NCBI GenBank assembly: GCA_964478545.1
Contig: CAYZIS010000004.1
Span: 1 to 64,000 of the forward strand
Reading direction: 5' to 3'
DNA from: DQWO01 sp964478545
Lineage (GTDB): Bacteria; Desulfobacterota; Anaeroferrophillalia; Anaeroferrophillales; Anaeroferrophillaceae
DNA length: 64,000 nt
In this document: piece by piece, positions 36,165 to 44,851 of the stretch
How the letters are laid out: each line of letters opens with the position of its first letter
How positions within the stretch are numbered: the stretch's first letter is position 1
Notes under the pieces: model-generated
Databases searched by the model: none
What the model saw: only the letters and a program-made list of their open reading frames with translations
What the model was told of the DNA's origin: nothing
Position numbers and translations under genes: made by a program

Positions 36165-36974
36165 ATGGTATTTGATCCTATGAGTTGTGAAAATTGCTGT
36201 ATTGAACTGATCGGGATAGAAAAATCTTTTGGTAAACAGAAGGTTTTGCGTGGGGTTAACCTGCCTATTCGCCGGGGATTGACGACGGTTATTGTCGGGG
36301 AAAGCGGTCAGGGAAAGAGTGTTCTGCTCAAACATATTTTGGCATTGGTTTCTCCTGATGCCGGCCAGGTGATAGTTGAGGGGCAGGATGTTACCAGGCT
36401 CAGGCGGTCGGCACTGAAAAATCTGAGGACTCGATTCGGAGTATTATTCCAGGGGGCCGCGTTATTTGATTCCCTGACAGTTTTTGATAATATTGCCCTG
36501 CCGCTTCGGGAACGGACCCGAATGTCGGCAGCTGAAGTGGGGGAGAAAGTCCACTCAACCCTTGAATTGCTGGATTTGTCCGGCAGTGCGGATAAATATC
36601 CGGCCCAGCTCAGCGGTGGAATGAAAAAACGGGTAGGCTTGGCCCGGGCATTGCAGTTAGATCCTGCAATTCTCCTCTTTGATGAACCCACCACCGGTCT
36701 TGACCCGGTGAAAAGTCACGAGGTCTACCAGATGTTTCATGAGACCCAGAAGAAGCTTGGGTACACCAGCGTCATAGTCAGCCATGATATTCCAAAAATT
36801 TTCAACCTGGCTGATTATATTGCTCTGCTTCATGAAGGGGTTATCCAGATATGTGCGACGCCGGAGGATCTCCAGCGTTGTGAAAAACCGCTTGTTAAGG
36901 CTTTCGTTGAACGGGTGATGGGTAAAATGTACTCCAGTGAGATCGAAGATATGGAGTTGGCTGCCGGACTTTAA
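36165..36974 (+). CDS. mlaF: MlaF-type ABC transporter ATPase
   Basis: The ATPase (269 residues) of the Mla transporter. Walker A is VGESGQGKSVLL, the signature LSGGMKKRVGLARAL, Walker B ILLFDEPTTGLDP, and the H-loop VSHD. ATG codons at 36165 and 36180 are both possible and neither has a strong ribosome-binding site. It follows mlaE and precedes mlaD. Confidence 0.93.
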   Translation: MVFDPMSCENCCIELIGIEKSFGKQKVLRGVNLPIRRGLTTVIVGESGQGKSVLLKHILALVSPDAGQVIVEGQDVTRLRRSALKNLRTRFGVLFQGAALFDSLTVFDNIALPLRERTRMSAAEVGEKVHSTLELLDLSGSADKYPAQLSGGMKKRVGLARALQLDPAILLFDEPTTGLDPVKSHEVYQMFHETQKKLGYTSVIVSHDIPKIFNLADYIALLHEGVIQICATPEDLQRCEKPLVKAFVERVMGKMYSSEIEDMELAAGL

Positions 36975-36979
36975 TTAAG

Positions 36980-37019
36980 CTAACAGCCCATCAGGAAAAA
37001 CCAGTTTCCTGATGGAAAC
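36980..37019. repeat. Small hairpin, family C
   Basis: CCATCAGGAAAAACC...GTTTCCTGATGG forms an inverted repeat between mlaF and mlaD. Confidence 0.5.
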
Positions 37020-37046
37020 TATCTATAAATATTTTGGGGAATAAGC

Positions 37047-37496
37047 ATGGCAAAAAAAAGTTTTAATCTTGAGTTGGCAGTGGGTGTTTTTATGTTGGTG
37101 GGTCTGCTGGCGGTTGCCTATCTGGTTATTAACCTGGGTGGTATTGATTTGTTTGGGGGTAATTATACCAGAATTTCCGCCCAGTTCGATTCGGTTTCCG
37201 GATTGAAAGAAGGATCTCGGGTGGAAATTGCCGGCGTACTGGTGGGTAAAGTTGAAAAAATACGGTTGAATGAGGATGATATGGCCACGGTGGAGCTGTC
37301 GATTTTTCCCGAAGTCAAGCTGCAGACTGATGTGATTGCCTCGATTAAAACCCAGGGAATCATCGGCGATAAATTTATCAATATTTCTCCTGGAGGTGAC
37401 GATATCTATCTTGGTGATGGTGACCAGATAACGGAAACCGAATCAGCTATTGATCTGGAGGATTTGATCAGCAAGTATGTTTTTGGTGATGTTTGA
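37047..37496 (+). CDS. mlaD: MlaD-type lipid-binding protein (MCE domain)
   Basis: A 149-residue periplasmic protein with one N-terminal membrane helix (about residues 9-30) and one MCE domain (VSGLKEGSRVEIAGVLVGKV). It forms the lipid-binding hexamer beneath the MlaFE complex. The length is near that of E. coli MlaD (183) but a little shorter at the C-terminus. Confidence 0.93.
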   Translation: MAKKSFNLELAVGVFMLVGLLAVAYLVINLGGIDLFGGNYTRISAQFDSVSGLKEGSRVEIAGVLVGKVEKIRLNEDDMATVELSIFPEVKLQTDVIASIKTQGIIGDKFINISPGGDDIYLGDGDQITETESAIDLEDLISKYVFGDV

Positions 37497-37547
37497 TGGC
37501 GTTGAAATTTTACTAAGTCCCTTTTTGTGAAAAAGGAGAATTCTAAG

Positions 37548-38336
37548 ATGATTGCAGCCAGGAGAATTGTGGGACAGAAAAAGTTGAGTTCGGGTCTTTT
37601 ATTGCTCTTTTTGTTGTTGACCGTTATGGCTTTCACTATTGTCACGATTTCCCCGGCAACTGCGGCTGATCAGCAGTTGAATGGGGAAACAACCGATGAG
37701 TTTTCCGACGAATATGCCGATGCCGATAATATGATTGCCGATCCCCTGGAATCATACAACCGGATCATGTTTACTTTTAATGACCGCCTGTATTTCTGGT
37801 TTTTGAAACCGGTTTCCCAGGGATATGGTAAGGTGGTGCCCGAATCCTTAAGGATCGGGGTGAAAAATTTCTTTTACAACCTTAGTGCTCCCATTCGTCT
37901 GCTGAATTGTCTGTTGCAAGGGAAATTTAGCGCTTTCGGTGGTGAAATGAGCCGTTTTTTGCTGAACAGTACGGCTGGTGTTGCCGGCCTGATGGATCCG
38001 GCATCGTATGATGGGATGAATCAATATGATGAAGATTTTTCCCAGACCTTGGGTTTCTATGGTATGGGGCATGGATTCTACCTGGTCTGGCCGTTTTTTG
38101 GGCCTTCCAGTGGTCGGGGGACAGTGGGGCTGGCTGCGGACTACTTTACGGAACCGATTACCTGGATATTCTGGGATGAACTGGAAACGGGTATTGCCGT
38201 TACCAGTGACAAGGTGGTTAACCGTACTTCCCTGAGCATCGGTACTTATGAAGATATGATCAAAGCGGTTCTCGATCCTTACGTGGCAGTGAGAAATGCC
38301 TATTATCAAAACCAGTTGAAAAAGGTTGAAGAATAA
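37548..38336 (+). CDS. mlaA: MlaA/VacJ-type outer-membrane lipid protein
   Basis: A 262-residue MlaA (VacJ) homologue, the outer-membrane channel that removes phospholipid from the outer leaflet. The core DPLESYNRIMFTFNDRLYFW and the segments SRFLLNSTAGVAGLMDPAS and WPFFGPSSGRGTVG match the family. It has a hydrophobic N-terminus, but no lipobox cysteine is seen, unlike E. coli MlaA. ATG 37548 is chosen, nine bases after AAGGAG. Its stop overlaps mlaC by one base. Confidence 0.92.
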   Translation: MIAARRIVGQKKLSSGLLLLFLLLTVMAFTIVTISPATAADQQLNGETTDEFSDEYADADNMIADPLESYNRIMFTFNDRLYFWFLKPVSQGYGKVVPESLRIGVKNFFYNLSAPIRLLNCLLQGKFSAFGGEMSRFLLNSTAGVAGLMDPASYDGMNQYDEDFSQTLGFYGMGHGFYLVWPFFGPSSGRGTVGLAADYFTEPITWIFWDELETGIAVTSDKVVNRTSLSIGTYEDMIKAVLDPYVAVRNAYYQNQLKKVEE

Positions 38337-39007
38337 TGACGCGGGCGCGAATGAAATCTCCTTTTGTGACCTTTATGGTGGTGCTGTCCACGATTTTTTT
38401 CGTAGGCATCTCCTTTTCCTTGGCGGCGGAAAGCAATGCTGCTTTATCTCCCCAGCAGCAGTTGAAATCCGGTATTGATAACCTCATTGAGGTGCTGTCT
38501 GACGAGAATCTGAAAGGTGAGGCCAGCAAAAAACTGCTGGAAGAGAAGGTTGTCCAGCTTTTTAAACAGCATTTTGATTTGGCCTATACTTCCAGGATGT
38601 GCCTGGGGCGGCATTGGCGTAAAATTTCGGTGGCGGAAAAAGATGAATTTATCAGTTTATTTTCGGATTTGCTGAAAAGTACCTATGTCGGCAGGGTTGA
38701 CGAGTATTCGGGTGAAACGGTCAGCTATAAGAAGGAGATGATGCAGGGGAGTAAATCCCTGGTGAAAACAGTGGTTACCAGTAAAGACAAGGAAATTCCC
38801 GTGGATTATAAAATGATCAACCGGGATGGCAGCTGGCTGGTTTATGACGTGATCATCGAAGGGGTGAGTATGGTACGTAATTATCGCAGCCAGTTTTCAT
38901 CTATCCTGCAGAAAAAGAAATTTACCGAATTGCTTGACCAGATACGGGATAAAATTGCCCGGAACCAGGCGGAAAAAGATGTTGTCAAGGAGCCGCAAAA
39001 AGGATGA
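38336..39007 (+). CDS. mlaC: MlaC-type periplasmic phospholipid shuttle
   Basis: A 223-residue MlaC (Tol-Tol-Ttg2D) protein that ferries phospholipid between MlaA and MlaFEDB. A signal peptide (about residues 5-30, ending SLAAES) is followed by the family core (RMCLGRHWRKISVAEKDEF, YDVIIEGVSMVRNYRSQF). It overlaps the upstream mlaA stop and the next gene (ATGA). Confidence 0.93.
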   Translation: MTRARMKSPFVTFMVVLSTIFFVGISFSLAAESNAALSPQQQLKSGIDNLIEVLSDENLKGEASKKLLEEKVVQLFKQHFDLAYTSRMCLGRHWRKISVAEKDEFISLFSDLLKSTYVGRVDEYSGETVSYKKEMMQGSKSLVKTVVTSKDKEIPVDYKMINRDGSWLVYDVIIEGVSMVRNYRSQFSSILQKKKFTELLDQIRDKIARNQAEKDVVKEPQKG

Positions 39008-39477
39008 CTTCCGGGCCGTCGACTTCCATTGATTTAACTACCACCTGTCCGAAGATCGGTGTCTTTCGCTACATGGATGCCGAAGACTGGGAAATCTATA
39101 AATCCTACCTGGAACAGGCCAGCTATACTGCTGGTGATATCCTTTACCGTGAAGGTGATGTTGGTGATTTCCTTGCCTATATTGTCAGTGGCCACCTTGA
39201 AGCCCTCAAAGAGACTGAATTTCTGGCCAAGCCGGTGATTCTGGCCAAGTTTTTTGCCGGTTCGCTGGTGGGTGAAATGGCTGTTATTGATGGCAGTCGC
39301 CGGTCGGTGAGCATCAAGGTGATTGAAGATGCCGAGCTGCTGATTTTCAGTCGCCAATCCCATGAAAAACTTCTGGATGAGGCTCCCCGGGTCATGGCTA
39401 AACTTTTTAACGGTATTTCCCATCTCCTCAGTCTCCGTCTGCGGCGGGCTAACGACCGTCTGGCAACCCTTTTCTAA
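39004..39477 (+). CDS. Cyclic nucleotide-binding-domain protein
   Basis: A 157-residue protein consisting of one cNMP-binding domain (YTAGDILYREGDVGDFLAYIV, GSLVGEMAVIDGSRRSVSI). The phosphate-binding cassette is present but no DNA-binding domain, so it is not a CRP-type regulator. Overlap with mlaC implies a linked role, perhaps a sensor for envelope transport; this is inferred. Confidence 0.85.
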   Translation: MTSGPSTSIDLTTTCPKIGVFRYMDAEDWEIYKSYLEQASYTAGDILYREGDVGDFLAYIVSGHLEALKETEFLAKPVILAKFFAGSLVGEMAVIDGSRRSVSIKVIEDAELLIFSRQSHEKLLDEAPRVMAKLFNGISHLLSLRLRRANDRLATLF

Positions 39478-39557
39478 ATCTCCTTCCCAAACAAGTATTT
39501 TTTCTCCAGGTAGTTGGATTATTGTCTTAACTTGCCTACTACCGCCGCCATTTTCCT

Positions 39558-39797
39558 GGAATTCCGATATAAGGTCCTATATTTTGTCAACTGAAGTTAC
39601 TTCAGACGCTTTTTTGCGTTCGATTACCTGTTTTTTCAACGACTCATTACGCTGAAATTGCCAAACTCGCCCTTTCGGGTTCAGACAGGTCAATTTCTGT
39701 GCTCCATTCGCCGGAAAAAACAACGGTATCTCACGATGTCGCACCGGAAGTAACTTCAATTGGACATCCTGCAAAAGGTTCCTTATATCGGAATTCC
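39558..39797. repeat. Family F element with long inverted ends
   Basis: A 240-bp element bounded by GGAATTCCGATATAAGG and its exact complement. The similarity continues inward for about 50 bases (TGAAGTTACTTC on both sides). Internal arms include GAAATTGCC and GGTCAATTTC. No ORF is supported. It is the only copy in the window. The remaining sequence to 39891 shows nothing else. Confidence 0.75.
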
Positions 39798-39891
39798 AGC
39801 CATTTTCAAAACAATTTGCTTTTTCACCATTCATTGTGTACAGTATTCAGAATGAGTAGCTTTATAAAAAGTTATAAAACCTAATGGCACA

Positions 39892-39996
39892 GTAAAAACT
39901 TCATATTCGAGGTATGTAAAGTCTGAGATATGAGGCGTACTTACCGTACGTCGCAATTGCGAGGGCTGAAGTGTAATAAAGAAGATGGAGTTTTTA
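39892..39996. repeat. Family E element upstream of mdh
   Basis: GTAAAAACTTCAT at the left and ATGGAGTTTTTAC at the right are inverted with one change. A GCGTACTTACCGTACG palindrome lies inside. The ends resemble those of the element at 33548-33668. It ends 26 bases before the mdh ATG. Confidence 0.6.
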
Positions 39997-40022
39997 CAAA
40001 GCCATCATTATTGAAGGGGGAA

Positions 40023-40955
40023 ATGATGCGACGAAATAAGATTACGGTGGTTGGGGCCGGCAATGTGGGGGCTACCTGTGCTCATTGGGCGGCGGCCAAA
40101 GAACTGGGTGATGTGGTGCTGATTGATATTATTGAGGGGGTTCCCCAGGGCAAGGGGCTGGATCTTTTTGAAGCTTCTCCGGTGGAAGGGTTTGATTCCC
40201 GGATTACCGGTACCAACAGCTACGAGGATACCAGGGATTCAGACATTGTCATCATTACCGCTGGCCTGGCTCGTAAACCGGGGATGAGCCGTGATGACCT
40301 GCTGGAAAAAAATACCGGTATTATCAAAGGGGTGACAGAACAGGTTGCTAAATATTCTCCCAATGCTTTCATTATTATGGTGACCAATCCGCTGGATGCC
40401 ATGGTCTATGTGGCAAAGAAAGTGAGCGGTTTTCCGAAAAACCGGGTTATGGGCATGGCTGGAGTGCTGGATTCCGCCCGCATGCGGTCGTTTATTGCCA
40501 TGGAACTGGATGTTTCGGTTAAAGATGTATCGGCCTTTGTTCTGGGTGGTCATGGTGATTCCATGGTGCCACTGGCACGTTATTCAACCGTGGCCGGGAT
40601 TCCCCTGCCGGCTCTGCTGCCCCAGGAAAAGATTGATGCTATTGTTGAGCGGACCCGCAATGGTGGGGCGGAAATAGTCTCATTTCTGAAAACTGGTAGT
40701 GCCTTTTATGCTCCCTCGGCTTCGGCGGTGCAGATGGCTGAAGCGATTCTCAAAGATAAAAAACGGATTTTACCGATTGCCGCCTACCTGGAAGGTGAAT
40801 ACGGAATAGACGGCTATTATATGGGTGTGCCGGCAAAACTGGGTGCTGGTGGGGTTGAAAAGGTGATTGAAATTGATTTGTTGCCGGAAGAAAAAGCCGG
40901 CTTGCAGAAATCTTATGAAAGTGTGAAGGCGCTGGTGGAAAAGATTAAAGTCTGA
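40023..40955 (+). CDS. mdh: Malate dehydrogenase (LDH-like type)
   Basis: A 310-residue NAD-dependent malate dehydrogenase that interconverts malate and oxaloacetate. NAD motif GAGNVGAT (about residues 10-17), substrate arginines in ARKPGMSRDDLL, NPLDAMVY, and the catalytic His in LGGHGDSMVPL are visible. ATG 40023 follows GAAGGGGG; the in-frame extension upstream lies in repeat DNA and is rejected. Confidence 0.95.
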   Translation: MMRRNKITVVGAGNVGATCAHWAAAKELGDVVLIDIIEGVPQGKGLDLFEASPVEGFDSRITGTNSYEDTRDSDIVIITAGLARKPGMSRDDLLEKNTGIIKGVTEQVAKYSPNAFIIMVTNPLDAMVYVAKKVSGFPKNRVMGMAGVLDSARMRSFIAMELDVSVKDVSAFVLGGHGDSMVPLARYSTVAGIPLPALLPQEKIDAIVERTRNGGAEIVSFLKTGSAFYAPSASAVQMAEAILKDKKRILPIAAYLEGEYGIDGYYMGVPAKLGAGGVEKVIEIDLLPEEKAGLQKSYESVKALVEKIKV

Positions 40956-40968
40956 TGTCTTTTTTGTC

Positions 40969-41003
40969 GGGGGACAGATTTTAAACCTGTTTCCCGGTTT
41001 TTT
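40969..41003 (+). terminator. Probable terminator after mdh
   Basis: GGGGACAG pairs with CTGTTTCCC (one bulge) and is followed shortly by TTTTTT. Confidence 0.5.
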
Positions 41004-41115
41004 GGAAAATTTTCTTGGTTCACGGGTGTTGTGTGGTATATATAGCCAGATAGCGCCCGTTTTTTTTAGGCAGCCGAAAGTGTCTGACCCCAGGTTTGGT
41101 TTCATTATATCAGGA

Positions 41116-41374
41116 ACTCAACTTTCTGACTTGTATTGCCAGGAACACTACAGGATGTTCGGGTTTGGTTCATAGTCGTGTCTGCCGACAGGCAGGCGGT
41201 TTTGGCCGCCGAAACGAATCACCTGGATGGTGATTCGCGGTGGACGCCTCGGAAGCTGGTCATGGACGGCCGGCGAGAATGAGCAAGAGCCATGCCGGGA
41301 CATCCCTGGAAATTTCTTTCAGCCGTGTCCGCCGACAGGCAGGGCTGTTTTTAGAGTAACTCAGAAAGTTGAGT
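41116..41374 (+). repeat. Family A MITE-like element
   Basis: A 259-bp element. Its terminal inverted repeats are ACTCAACTTTCTGACTT and the complement of TAACTCAGAAAGTTGAGT. Inside are nested hairpins such as CTGCCGACAGGCAG and GAATCACCTGGATGGTGATTC, and outer arms GATGTTCGGG and CCGGGACATCC. No ORF is supported. Confidence 0.85.
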
Positions 41375-41393
41375 CAGGATAGCATCAATCAGT

Positions 41394-43460
41394 ATGAAAA
41401 AGTCCTTTATAATCTTTCTGCTTATCCTTTCAGCTGTCAGCATTCTGCTGGCCGTTGTTCCTCCTTTGGTGCCATTGACTTCCCTGCAGCTGAAGGTGGA
41501 GCACCAATTGCAACATTTTTTGGGGCAACCGGTGCGTATGGCTGCTTTGCGCTTTCAGGTTTTTCCGCTTCCGGCTTTTACCGTGGAAAAGTTGATTGTT
41601 GATGAGCTGACAGCTGGCGGCCGGCAGCCGTCTCTCACCAGCGACAGGGTGGAAGCAGGACTGAATGTGCTGGCTTTGTGCCGTGGGCGGTTTGCTATTG
41701 GTAAACTGGTGCTTAGCGGTCCGCGATTATCCGGCAGCCTCGGGGACGGGCATTTTTTGCTGGCTGGATTATCTCGTTTACCTGATTCTTCCGAAGTTCC
41801 AACAGCGGCTGTTCCACCGTTGGATATTCCCGGCTCGGTCATGAATAGTGCTAGCCATCAGCTGCCTTATGTCCTGCCGGGTTCCCGGTTTACCATTAAA
41901 GTTATTGATGGGGACTGTCGGCTTGGAAATTTTCCCGGCCTGGTCGAGGGCTTGCAGTTGCAGCAAGTTGAAGCCTGTTATGTCTATGATCCTTTACATT
42001 CCGGTTCCGTGTTTCATGGAGAAGGTGCTTGCCTGGGGGGACGTTTTGGCGCCGACTTTTACTGGCATCTTCCCAAAGATGGCCCGGAATCAAAGCCTGG
42101 GTCATTGCAAGTTGATGGCAAACTCCAACTGGTTGGCCTGTTGCTGAAAAATTTGCGCTTGCAGCTGCCGGCATCTACGGATTTTCTGGATATTCCCTAT
42201 GGCTCGGGCAACCTGGAGCTGGAAATCAATGGTCATCCGGACAAGGGGTTGAGCATTGCCTGTAAGGCTAACATTAACGATCTGATGATTGAACGACTGC
42301 CAGGGGCTGCGGCAAGGAAACAGCGATTGGTGCAGAATGTGTCCGCCGATCTAATTGCGACCGCTTACCTGGCGCTCAAAGATGACTATATCAATCTCAA
42401 AAGTGTCCGGCTGAATCTTCCGGGCGACGCCACCGTTTTTTCCAAAGGATTGATTAAATACGGTGATCGCCTGGTACTGGATCTGTTGAATGATGTCAAG
42501 GTGCCAAAAATTGAAGGCCTGACTGCCAGATTGCCGGCGCTGTCCGCGATTGTCGGCGCTCCAACCGGAGACTGCAGCGGTAACATTAATATTATCGGCA
42601 ACCTGACGGCCAATCCGGTACTCCGGCTGAACCTGTCATCAAAGCATTTATCACTATTGAAAGCGGAAACAGGGACGGCCGCTGGGGCAGAAAATTCCGG
42701 TAGCGGCGGGAACCGTTGCTCGCCGATGAAATCATTGGAGCGCTTGCTCGCCTGGTCCATGAACAGTGATTGGCTGACCGAGTTTCACTGGACGGTGGAT
42801 AAGCTGGATCTTTGTCCAGTTTCCTTCAGCGAGGTGGAACTGGCGGGGAAGAAGATGATGAATCAGCTGGTGGTTGAGAAACTGGCCGGGAAAACTGCCG
42901 GTGGCAACCTGCGTATTTCGCTGGTGGTGGATGACCTGCTCCATGAACCTTTGTGGAATGGTTCCCTGGTGATCAAAAAGGTAAACCTGGAAAAAGTCCT
43001 GCCTGACTGGCTGCTGACCGGAGAAATGGATAGCTCCCTGGTGTTGGGAGGGGAGGCGCCCACGGCTGATGATACCTCGTCAGCATGGCTTGATAGCATC
43101 AGGGGCAGCGGTACTTTGACGGTGCAAAAAGGTCTGTTTAAAGCTCATCGGCTGACTGGTTCCCTTTTTGGTTTTAGCCGGCTGATAGGTCTGCAGCCCG
43201 CCGATTTTCTGTCACCTTTCAGCCGCTTGAATATCCCGGTTAAAATTTCCGCCAAAACCTGCCGGATGAAGAAGGTAAAGCTGAGTTCTCCCTGGTATTT
43301 TTTCCAGGGTGGAGGGGTACTTGATTTTGCCGGCAACCTGTCTTTGCGGGGGGGGCTGTCCTATGCTGATCCGGCCGGTTCCTTTACTCCCGGCCGGCAT
43401 TTTCCCTATCGCCGCCGGCTGAAGGCCAAGGGTAGCCTTGAGCGGCTGACTTGGCAGTAG
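41394..43460 (+). CDS. AsmA-family envelope protein
   Basis: A 688-residue AsmA-like protein with a single N-terminal membrane helix (about residues 4-27) and a long, beta-rich periplasmic region. The start (LKVEHQLQHFLGQPVRMAAL, FPLPAFTVEKLIVD) is the conserved AsmA entry, and the C-terminal block (GSGTLTVQKGLFKAHRLTG) matches AsmA_2. Such proteins are thought to bridge inner and outer membranes for lipid transport. It is flanked by family A and B repeats. Length is typical. Confidence 0.82.
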   Translation: MKKSFIIFLLILSAVSILLAVVPPLVPLTSLQLKVEHQLQHFLGQPVRMAALRFQVFPLPAFTVEKLIVDELTAGGRQPSLTSDRVEAGLNVLALCRGRFAIGKLVLSGPRLSGSLGDGHFLLAGLSRLPDSSEVPTAAVPPLDIPGSVMNSASHQLPYVLPGSRFTIKVIDGDCRLGNFPGLVEGLQLQQVEACYVYDPLHSGSVFHGEGACLGGRFGADFYWHLPKDGPESKPGSLQVDGKLQLVGLLLKNLRLQLPASTDFLDIPYGSGNLELEINGHPDKGLSIACKANINDLMIERLPGAAARKQRLVQNVSADLIATAYLALKDDYINLKSVRLNLPGDATVFSKGLIKYGDRLVLDLLNDVKVPKIEGLTARLPALSAIVGAPTGDCSGNINIIGNLTANPVLRLNLSSKHLSLLKAETGTAAGAENSGSGGNRCSPMKSLERLLAWSMNSDWLTEFHWTVDKLDLCPVSFSEVELAGKKMMNQLVVEKLAGKTAGGNLRISLVVDDLLHEPLWNGSLVIKKVNLEKVLPDWLLTGEMDSSLVLGGEAPTADDTSSAWLDSIRGSGTLTVQKGLFKAHRLTGSLFGFSRLIGLQPADFLSPFSRLNIPVKISAKTCRMKKVKLSSPWYFFQGGGVLDFAGNLSLRGGLSYADPAGSFTPGRHFPYRRRLKAKGSLERLTWQ

Positions 43461-43551
43461 TGTTGCCCGGGCAACATGGGTCAGTTTTTGGTCTTTCGTA
43501 ACTTATGCCTGAATTTAAGTCATGAAAAACAAGAAAAAGATACTTATACTT

Positions 43552-43713
43552 AAGTTAAGCGATTAGCAGTTAGCTATCAGCGTTTAGCTTTAAAAAATCA
43601 AGACATTGCGTTCATGAGCAATAAGACCTGACGGGTGACAGTTTGTAATAGTAAATATCCTGTAATCATTGAACTAATAGCTAACGGCTAAAAGCTAACC
43701 GCTCAATTTAGGT
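43552..43713. repeat. Family B inverted-repeat element, second copy
   Basis: TTAAGCGATTAGCAGTTAGC at the left and GCTAAAAGCTAACCGCTCAA at the right form the inverted ends, as in the copy at 6423-6582. The centre is unrelated. Confidence 0.65.
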
Positions 43714-43748
43714 TACATATAAACCACCCGTTCGCAACGCTCACTTGA

Positions 43749-43813
43749 GGACACGGAGAACACGGAGGAAAACTGTCAGGCTGTTTCTCTGTGGCCTCGG
43801 TGATCTCTGTGGT
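43749..43813. repeat. Family D hairpin (CACGGAG type)
   Basis: GGACACGGAGAACACGGAGG pairs imperfectly with CCTCGGTGATCTCTGTGGT. Confidence 0.55.
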
Positions 43814-43837
43814 GAAAAAATATTTTGCGAAATCGTA

Positions 43838-43888
43838 GGGACATGACCTTAATTATTGATGGGTTTCCAATAATTAAGGTCATGTCCC
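43838..43888. repeat. Perfect 20-base inverted repeat
   Basis: GGGACATGACCTTAATTATT is followed after an 11-base spacer by its exact complement. There is no T run after it, so it is not a simple terminator. It occurs once in the window. Confidence 0.8.
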
Positions 43889-43910
43889 CTTCGTTTAAGT
43901 GGTATCTCGC

Positions 43911-44030
43911 TATGGTTCACGCTCATTCTCGCCGCACATCGTGTGCGGCTTCCGAGGTCCGCAGAAATCACCGTCCGGGTGATTTGTCGGCTGCAGAAAC
44001 CCGCTTTGAACCATACCCGGATACCACCTG
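43911..44030 (-). repeat. Fragment of repeat family A
   Basis: Holds the reverse-orientation blocks GCTCATTCTCGCCGCACATC and GTGTGCGGC with an AAATCACCGTCCGGGTGATTT hairpin. Terminal repeats are missing. The whole stretch 43461-44057 carries repeats only. Confidence 0.6.
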
Positions 44031-44057
44031 TTAATCTACCTGCTTGGCTTTCTAAAT

Positions 44058-44552
44058 CTATAAAAAATATAGCAGCAGTTCTTCCCCGTCAGCCGGTGGG
44101 GCGGAAATCCAGTATGCCAGCCGTTCCCGGCAGAAAATATAGTGGACCTGCCCCATTCCCAGAAACTTGTAGACTTTAATTTTCTTGATGCTCAAGGTTT
44201 CCGGGTCATGGAAGGGTGAGCGGGGGTTTTCCACCATTTTATCCGCCATGACTTCAGCCTGCTTCCGGGTCAGTGCCTCAGTTTTGCTGCGTGATATCCA
44301 GACCATGGCCGGGCGTTTTCCCGCCTCCTGGTAGGTGCCGATAGCCCCGGTTTCCACCGTAATGCTTTTGCCGTGCAACTGGTTGATTTTTTCCAGGGCC
44401 TCGGCCCCGGTAATCAGTGTAATCCGTTGCCAGCTCCCGATTGCGGCCGGAAACAGTGTGTCAAGCTCCACTGGGCCAGTCTTCTGCCCACCGCAGCCCA
44501 GGAGTAGTACCGCCACCAGCACCGCCAAACATATTTTGCCTGTTCTTTTCAT
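44058..44552 (-). CDS. Putative lipoprotein of unknown function
   Basis: A 164-residue protein with a lipoprotein signal: MKRTGKICLAVLVAVLLLG then Cys. The mature part is not recognised; it has a WISRSKTEALTRKQAE segment and a C-terminal beta-rich end (HYIFCRERLAYWIS). ATG 44552 is preferred because it suits the ribosome-binding site AAAGG; ATG 44561 is an alternative. It is isolated between repeats. Confidence 0.65.
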   Translation of the reverse strand: MKRTGKICLAVLVAVLLLGCGGQKTGPVELDTLFPAAIGSWQRITLITGAEALEKINQLHGKSITVETGAIGTYQEAGKRPAMVWISRSKTEALTRKQAEVMADKMVENPRSPFHDPETLSIKKIKVYKFLGMGQVHYIFCRERLAYWISAPPADGEELLLYFL

Positions 44553-44595
44553 ACCAAACATTCCTTTCTTTCACCTTTATTCTTATACATTAAAC

Positions 44596-44851
44596 CTCAA
44601 TTTTCTGACTTGCATTGCCAGGGATAGATCATGGGATGCTCGGGCTTGGCTCATAGCCGTGTCTGCCGACAGGCAGGCGGTTTTGGCCGCCGGACGAATC
44701 ACCTGGATGGTGATTAGCGGCGGACGCCTCGGAAGCCGCACACGATGTGCGGCGAGAATGAGCGAGAGTCATGCCGGAACATCCCTGTAATTTTTTTCAG
44801 CCGTGTCCGCCGACAGGCAGGGCTGTTTTTAGATTAACTCAGAAAGTTGAG
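44596..44851 (+). repeat. Family A MITE-like element
   Basis: A 256-bp copy with ends CCTCAATTTTCTGACTT and TAACTCAGAAAGTTGAG. The stem GCCGCACA-CGA-TGTGCGGC contrasts with GCTGCACA-CGA-TGTGCAGC in the copy at 47.9 kb, a paired change. It abuts the TatD remnant. Confidence 0.85.

Noticed and set aside
39930..40022. Upstream in-frame extension of mdh
   Set aside because: It falls in a repeat element and lacks homology; ATG 40023 has a good ribosome-binding site.
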